Of a stretch of 9,810 nucleotides of DNA, positions 6,137 through 9,810 are shown in pieces (positions within the stretch are counted from its first letter, which is position 1; each line of letters begins with the position of its first letter). Both the position numbers and the translations under genes were made by a program. Source of the stretch: Lachnospiraceae bacterium UBA7093. GTDB lineage: Bacteria; Bacillota; Clostridia; Lachnospirales; Lachnospiraceae. Under the pieces are notes generated by a model. It worked only from the letters and a program-made list of their open reading frames with translations, made no database searches and was not told the origin of the DNA. The stretch spans positions 13,615 to 23,424 of the forward strand of contig DKYT01000010.1 of NCBI GenBank assembly GCA_002492465.1, given 5' to 3'.

Positions 6137-6862
6137 CTACCTCCCTTTGGAAAAATCCTTTGCGTCGGCATAGGATAAAATAAGAAACAAGAGTATTGAC
6201 AACGAAATGGAAATCATAATGGCTATAGAAAATCCACAATTCCCCGCATAAGTTCCGTTTATTTCAATTCCCATAAGTGGCTCTGCCAGTTTTGCTGCCC
6301 AACAATACGGTACAAACCACCATGCTATTGTATTTCCTAATGCGGTAGCAGTAGATAGGACAATCCCAAGTATTGTATTTAACACAATCGGCACAAACAT
6401 TCCCGTTTTGCGTGCTAAGTACAGACACAAAGGGATTTGCCAGACAGACGCAAGGATAATTCCGATACTTCCTGTAATGCTGTGTAAAAGAGAATATACT
6501 GCCGTTGCCGGAGCAATGATATTACTGATAGAAATAAGCAATGCTAAAAATATCGCTGAAACAAGCAGTTTTTCGACTAAGATAATGCCCTTGGCAAATT
6601 CAAATCTCGAAAGATTTACAGGCATAGAAAATACCGAATAGTATTTCCCGGCGTTTTCTTCTTTTCTGTGTGACAAAGAACACAAAATTGCGATTGCTCC
6701 CGGAAGCAGGAACGCATACCACCAGTAAAGCGTCATGTACTGATACCCCATATATCCACCCATAAGCCATGCAAAAATAGCCGTAATTAGCGGAACAATG
6801 AAAATCAGTTTGTTCGATATTGTCCTCTTGAATTTCAAATGTTCTGATTTTAGATAGTCCAT
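6137..6862 (-). CDS. Lantibiotic immunity ABC transporter permease (LanE-type)
   Basis: A 241-residue ABC-2-type permease with about six membrane segments (about 18-38, 48-64, 95-114, 125-146, 155-180, 212-231). The N-terminus MDYLKSEHLKFKRTISNKL and the loop KEENAGKYYSVFSMPVNLSR are what I expect for the EpiE/MutE branch. It pairs with the following LanG-type subunit. The ATG at 6862 follows GGGAGG and lies 3 nt from the lanF stop, so the two are almost certainly co-translated. No frameshift or lost segment is seen. Confidence 0.85.
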   Translation of the reverse strand: MDYLKSEHLKFKRTISNKLIFIVPLITAIFAWLMGGYMGYQYMTLYWWYAFLLPGAIAILCSLSHRKEENAGKYYSVFSMPVNLSRFEFAKGIILVEKLLVSAIFLALLISISNIIAPATAVYSLLHSITGSIGIILASVWQIPLCLYLARKTGMFVPIVLNTILGIVLSTATALGNTIAWWFVPYCWAAKLAEPLMGIEINGTYAGNCGFSIAIMISISLSILLFLILSYADAKDFSKGR

Positions 6863-6865
6863 GCC

Positions 6866-7567
6866 TTAATCCTCCCTGTGATTGCTTTTTACAACGTCCA
6901 TAAAAAGCTGTTCCAAATTTTCGTTTGCATTAAGTTTCCCCTCATAGCCTAAGACACCGCCCGCAATAATGCCGATGTGGTCAGCGGTCTGTTGTACCTC
7001 GGAGAGAATATGACTTGATAAAATAACGGTAATACCCTTTGCAGGGAAGGAACGGATAAGCTCTCTAAGTTCTTCAATCCCAATCGGGTCAAGCCCGTTG
7101 GTTGGTTCATCAAGTATGAGCAGCTTCGGGTTGTTTAGTAATGCAACTGCAATTCCAAGACGCTGTTTCATACCAAGAGAAAACTGTCCGGCTCTTTTCT
7201 TGCCTGTTTCCGTCAGCCGGACGATTTGCAGCACTTCGTCAATCCGCTTATCTGTCAGCCCTAAAATAGTAGTCCTTACTTTCAGATTTTCATAGGCGGT
7301 CAAATTTTCATAAAGCGGCGGCATTTCAATTAACGCTCCAATATGGTTTAAGTCGCTGCGTTTCCATGCGTGGCCGTCAAACTCAATACTCCCAGATGTG
7401 GGTCTCAAAATACCTGTTATCATTTTGAGTGTTGTAGATTTTCCGGCTCCATTTGGTCCTAACAATCCATAGACGGAATTTCTTTCAATGTTCAGCGATA
7501 TGTTATTTACGGCTGTCTGCCCGTTGAACGATTTGCAGAGATTTGTTGTTTTCAAGATTATACTCAT
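6866..7567 (-). CDS. Lantibiotic immunity ABC transporter ATP-binding protein (LanF-type)
   Basis: A 233-residue ATPase that powers the LanE/LanG permease pair. Visible motifs: Walker A GPNGAGKST (37-45), the signature FSLGMKQRL (129-137), Walker B LLILDEP (149-155, catalytic Glu154), D-loop NGLD (157-160) and the switch His186 in SSHILSE. Where most ABC ATPases have the Q-loop glutamine there is Glu81 in ALIEMPPLYENL. Such an E-loop is a reported hallmark of LanF proteins and separates them from general ABC exporters. The ATG at 7567 is preceded by AAAGGA. As first gene of the operon it lies about 35 nt downstream of a candidate LanR-controlled promoter. Confidence 0.92.
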   Translation of the reverse strand: MSIILKTTNLCKSFNGQTAVNNISLNIERNSVYGLLGPNGAGKSTTLKMITGILRPTSGSIEFDGHAWKRSDLNHIGALIEMPPLYENLTAYENLKVRTTILGLTDKRIDEVLQIVRLTETGKKRAGQFSLGMKQRLGIAVALLNNPKLLILDEPTNGLDPIGIEELRELIRSFPAKGITVILSSHILSEVQQTADHIGIIAGGVLGYEGKLNANENLEQLFMDVVKSNHRED

Positions 7568-7601
7568 ATTTTGTACTGTCCTTTCTTTTGATTATGCTAA
7601 A

Positions 7602-7635
7602 AGGATAGCTACAAATTTTGAAGATTTAATAAAGA
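7602..7635 (-). promoter_or_regulatory. Candidate LanR-controlled promoter with TCT-N8-TCT box
   Basis: On the minus strand TCTTTATTAAATCT (7635-7622) is TCT-N8-TCT, followed after 14 nt by TATCCT (7607-7602) as a possible -10. The nisA and nisF promoters have, from the literature, TCT direct repeats spaced 8 nt in place of a -35, with the -10 about 13 nt further on. There is no TTGACA-like -35, as expected for an activator-dependent promoter. The match is by eye and the motif is short. Confidence 0.55.
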
Positions 7636-7746
7636 AAATAGAATTTCCCTGAATACATAATGAGAAATATTGGGGTCAATGATAGGAAATATGTAGACAC
7701 ATCCAAGAAGAGAGGGGAACAGTAAAATGTAACTGGGTGAATGAAT

Positions 7747-8103
7747 ATGGCAAAAAGACCAGTACATAAAATAGACTTTAGCCCTTATGGGGCAGCAATC
7801 AAAACAGCGAGGACAGGACAGAAAGAGTCCCGCAATAAGGTAGGTAACGAAATGTGTCTTTCTCCCCGTTATCTCGCTAATATCGAGAATAACGGGCAAC
7901 ATCCGAGCCTCCAAATCTTTTTTGAACTTATGCTTCGTTACAATATATCCGTAGACCAGTTTCTTTTAGATACGCCCACCGGAAAAGATACAAAGTAGCG
8001 GCAGCTTGACGCTCTCCTTGATGATATGAGCGATAACGGCATACGAATTGTAACAGCAACTGCAAAAGAAATTTCAGAAGGCATAAAAATCACAAAACTT
8101 TGA
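7747..8103 (+). pseudogene. Small XRE HTH regulator interrupted by an in-frame amber codon
   Basis: A Cro/C1-type regulator. The 83 codons up to the TAG at 7996-7998 give KIDFSPYGAAIKTARTGQK, then LSPRYLANIENNGQHPSL and LMLRYNISVDQFLLDT, a complete HTH domain. After the TAG the same frame stays open for 34 more codons, RQLDALLDDMSDNGIRIVTA and so on, ending at TGA 8101-8103. From memory, intact ICE proteins of about 125 residues have the same RRQLDALLD continuation. So the TAG is a nonsense mutation that removes the C-terminal helix region, and the truncated product may still bind DNA. GGGTGA 6 nt upstream favours ATG 7747 over ATG 7741. It is divergent from the immunity operon; whether it regulates that operon is unknown. 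Confidence 0.7.
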
Positions 8104-8107
8104 TTTT
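8086..8107. terminator. Weak bidirectional terminator between convergent genes
   Basis: AAAATCA (8086-8092) pairs with TGATTTT (8101-8107) around an 8-nt loop; T runs follow on both strands. The stem is AT-rich and so weak. It sits between the ends of the XRE gene and the leftward membrane-protein gene. Confidence 0.35.
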
Positions 8108-8171
8108 TCCTAATCCCGATTTGGAAGAATATATTATAAACTTGCTTCCTTGTCTATTTAGTAGCATGGAT

Positions 8172-9125
8172 TCAATTGCATGTCAGGGACGCCCGGTACA
8201 CTCTGAGCAACACGATTCCCATATTGACAAACACAAATAACAGGATCAAATTCACAGGTAGATACCCTCTGATTACATCTCCAAGCACTGCTATCCCTGA
8301 AAGGCTTCCAATCAAAAACATTTGTGAAATTTCGTTCCACATTTTTTTGTATTGTTTTATTGTTTCCATAATTATCACCATTAAGATTCCCACTATGAAA
8401 AGCACAGCTACGATTGCCAGAATCCTGATAACCCATACTTCTCCACCTGTATATGCTATTTTCTGGTTAAATCCATTATCATAAGTTGGGTATACCAGCC
8501 ATTTACAAAATCGAACATACCACATGAATGGAGTCATGAAAAAATCTATGAAATCATGTTGAAAAGCACCATTCTGTAGAATTGCAAACAGAACTACCGT
8601 AATGTATCCCATTCCCCAGAAATACTCCATAGCCTTCATGTTTTTCGTTCTGTCCCTTACTTCTTTTTTCGCTTTACGAATTTCCAGTTCAGCACGTTTC
8701 TTTTCGTTACGGGCTTTGGATTCTGCCTGCTCCATCTTTTTCTCTGCTTCTTTCTGTTTCTTCTGTGCTTCATCTACCGCTTCAACAGATGATTTATTCA
8801 CCTGTATCTGTAATTTAGAGTTCTGGTCCCGAACGTCTCTTATTTCTTCTTCGAGCTGCTCTTGCTCGCTCCTGCTCATTAATCCATTTCTGTTTCTCAG
8901 ATCGTCGTTGCTCTGCTGAAGCGATTGATTCAGCTTCTGCGTTTCGGACAGTTCGGTTGTCAGACGCTGAATTTCTACGGTTGATTTCCGAACTTCTTCT
9001 CGCAATCTCTGCCTGTCGGATAAGATCGTCTGTTTCTCTTCTTCCAGTGTCTGTATCTGCTTTTTCTGTGTTCGCATGAACTCTTTCGCTTTTTCGAAAC
9101 TCTGTACGAGAATATCCCTCTCCAC
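8172..9125 (-). CDS. Relaxase-associated coiled-coil membrane protein (DUF6040-like)
   Basis: A 317-residue protein. The first ~165 residues are a long charged coiled coil (KKQIQTLEEEKQTILSDRQR, LRNRNGLMSRSEQEQLEEE, EAQKKQKEAEKKMEQAESKA). The remainder is hydrophobic with about four membrane segments (about 168-184, 195-212, 230-253, 289-308). From memory it resembles the family listed as DUF6040, found just downstream of relaxase genes in Clostridia ICEs; its function is unknown to me, perhaps linking transfer to the membrane. The reading frame opens at a GTG (9125) without a clear ribosome site; ATG 9077 or ATG 8879 (NGLMSRSE) are alternatives. With the GTG start it overlaps the relaxase tail by 311 nt in another frame, which is unusually long. 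No stop codons interrupt it. Confidence 0.7.
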   Translation of the reverse strand: MERDILVQSFEKAKEFMRTQKKQIQTLEEEKQTILSDRQRLREEVRKSTVEIQRLTTELSETQKLNQSLQQSNDDLRNRNGLMSRSEQEQLEEEIRDVRDQNSKLQIQVNKSSVEAVDEAQKKQKEAEKKMEQAESKARNEKKRAELEIRKAKKEVRDRTKNMKAMEYFWGMGYITVVLFAILQNGAFQHDFIDFFMTPFMWYVRFCKWLVYPTYDNGFNQKIAYTGGEVWVIRILAIVAVLFIVGILMVIIMETIKQYKKMWNEISQMFLIGSLSGIAVLGDVIRGYLPVNLILLFVFVNMGIVLLRVYRASLTCN

Positions 9126-9588
9126 TTTGAGCTAGATCGGTGATTCCTCTGGTGTCTGTGATGGCTGCGTCAAGCTCTCTGTAATAGTTTCTGAGTTCTT
9201 CGTTTGCTCTGCTGTCTCTGTCGGCTGCAGCTCTGGATTTTTCCCTATTTCCATTAAATTCATTCTCCAAACCCTCCTTGCTGATATCAAGATGGAATGT
9301 TTTAGACAGATTACTGTCTCGCACTTTCTTCCCATCCTGATTCTGAAAAGTGATGTGCTTTCGTTTCTCTGTCCAGTTCACATTCCATCCAAACTGTTTC
9401 ATTTTTTCTATAAACTTTTCTTTGCTGATACAATTTTCCAGTGCCTTTAATACCGCCATTGCACAGTCCGCTACAAAGCTGTCCTTTACCTGCTGACGGA
9501 ACAGATTATATTTGTCTTTGCTCCATACAATGACTTCCCCTTTTTCAATCTGGCTTCCATCAAAGTGCTTTCCTTTCTCGGCTCCTTG
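8815..9588 (-). pseudogene. ICE relaxase, C-terminal fragment without nuclease domain
   Basis: About 257 open codons of the C-terminal part of a Tn1549-type mobilisation relaxase. Readable segments are EKGKHFDGSQIEKGEVIVW, SKDKYNLFRQQVKDSFVADC, MKQFGWNVNWTEKRKHITFQ and KVRDSNLSKTFHLDISKEGL, then an Arg/Glu/Ser-rich tail ending RRRNKRRSGPEL. In intact relatives the N-terminal half carries the catalytic tyrosine and metal-binding histidines that nick oriT; none of that is present. Upstream the frame hits a TGA (9591-9589), right beside DNA that in another frame encodes a ParM start. There is thus no native start; the first internal ATG is at 9459 and lacks a ribosome site. This is the product of a deletion and should not nick DNA. 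Confidence 0.78.
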
Positions 9589-9704
9589 TCATATCTGGCT
9601 ACACCGGATGGAAAGCATCTGGTGGCAGTTTTCATGTTTCCATAACCATGATCAATCCCGATCACCATAACTGTTTCATTATTGTTCTTTTTCATTGTTC
9701 GCAT
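9486..9704 (-). pseudogene. ParM/StbA-like actin-type ATPase, N-terminal fragment fused out of frame
   Basis: The ATG at 9704 follows GAGGT at normal spacing. The first ~39 residues, ending TVMVIGIDHGYGNMKTATRC and FPSGVARYDKEP, are the start of a plasmid-segregation actin-like protein, with the phosphate-1 loop IGIDHGYGNMKT. After codon ~39 the sequence switches to relaxase-coding DNA read in the wrong frame and stops at TAA 9486. A full ParM-type protein has about 300 residues or more, so nearly all of the ATPase fold is missing. In intact elements such genes lie upstream of the relaxase, so a single internal deletion explains the layout (inference). Confidence 0.75.
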
Positions 9705-9810
9705 AATCGTACCTCATTCTTTCTTTTCTTATCCAATCCTATTAATACTTACGCGAATTGATAAGATGGATATTTTATTTACTGGATCTTTAATAATTCA
9801 TATTTAATAA
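9705..9810 (-). promoter_or_regulatory. Upstream region of the ParM fragment
   Basis: AT-rich DNA with an inverted repeat CTTATC (9728-9733) and GATAAG (9760-9765). In plasmid partition loci repeats here can be the centromere or the autoregulatory site. I see no clear promoter, and the region is cut by the window edge. Confidence 0.25.

Noticed and set aside
7864..7890. Inverted repeat GTTAT-CTCG / CGAG-ATAAC in the XRE gene
   Set aside because: It lies inside the recognition part of the HTH coding sequence, where protein constraint explains the bases; a bulge interrupts it.
7609..7914. Minus-strand ORF across the lanF promoter region and XRE gene
   Set aside because: It overlaps the presumed promoter and is antisense to the HTH coding sequence.
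8602..8919. Plus-strand Ser/Phe-rich ORF opposite the coiled-coil gene
   Set aside because: Ser/Phe-rich composition is the usual antisense image of a Lys/Glu-rich coiled coil; no start signals.
9132..9335. 67-codon minus-strand ORF inside the relaxase fragment
   Set aside because: Different frame from the recognisable relaxase sequence, no ribosome site, no family resemblance.

Overview
The window reads as part of a decayed integrative and conjugative element (ICE) of the Tn916/Tn1549 type from a low-GC Gram-positive anaerobe, most likely a gut Clostridia/Lachnospiraceae host. This is inferred from AGGAGG-type ribosome sites, sigma-A-like promoters, the Tn916-type integrase/excisionase pair, and a relaxase tail and ParM start of the kind I know from Clostridia elements. 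No rRNA, tRNA or CRISPR array is visible.

Left end (1-2210): a Tn916-family tyrosine integrase (5' half only, running off the left edge), its small excisionase gene, a leader of about 390 nt with no convincing gene, and a divergently transcribed XRE-type regulator on the + strand. Two back-to-back promoters lie between 1313 and 1412. The leftward one (for xis and int) is a perfect TTGACA-N17-TATAAT. It has a dyad just downstream of its start point and three TTTTTGTA repeats nearby, a plausible operator region. The int gene also has its own candidate promoter and a hairpin that would bury its ribosome site. A strong terminator follows the regulator gene and is flanked by an almost perfect 24-bp direct repeat.

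Cargo (2486-7635): a compact leftward six-gene operon that looks like a complete lantibiotic self-protection set: LanF ATPase with an E-loop, LanE and LanG permeases, a NisI-like two-repeat lipoprotein, then a LanR/LanK-type response regulator and histidine kinase. No lantibiotic precursor, modification, export or protease gene is present, so it looks like an orphan immunity/resistance cassette. A TCT-N8-TCT box upstream of lanF resembles the NisR-controlled nisin promoter. A separate extended -10 promoter lies in front of the regulator pair, and a hairpin terminator closes the operon. Expected logic: the kinase senses a lantibiotic, the regulator activates FEG-I, and the lipoprotein and transporter remove the peptide from the membrane.

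Right end (7747-9810): a small XRE gene interrupted by an in-frame amber codon, then, leftward, a coiled-coil/membrane protein of the kind found next to ICE relaxases, the C-terminal part of a relaxase lacking its catalytic domain, and the first ~39 codons of a ParM/StbA-like gene. The ParM start and relaxase tail meet out of frame at about 9580-9592, so an internal deletion has probably removed the rest of parM and the relaxase nuclease domain. The element can probably no longer transfer by its own relaxase, although the integration module looks intact as far as it is visible.
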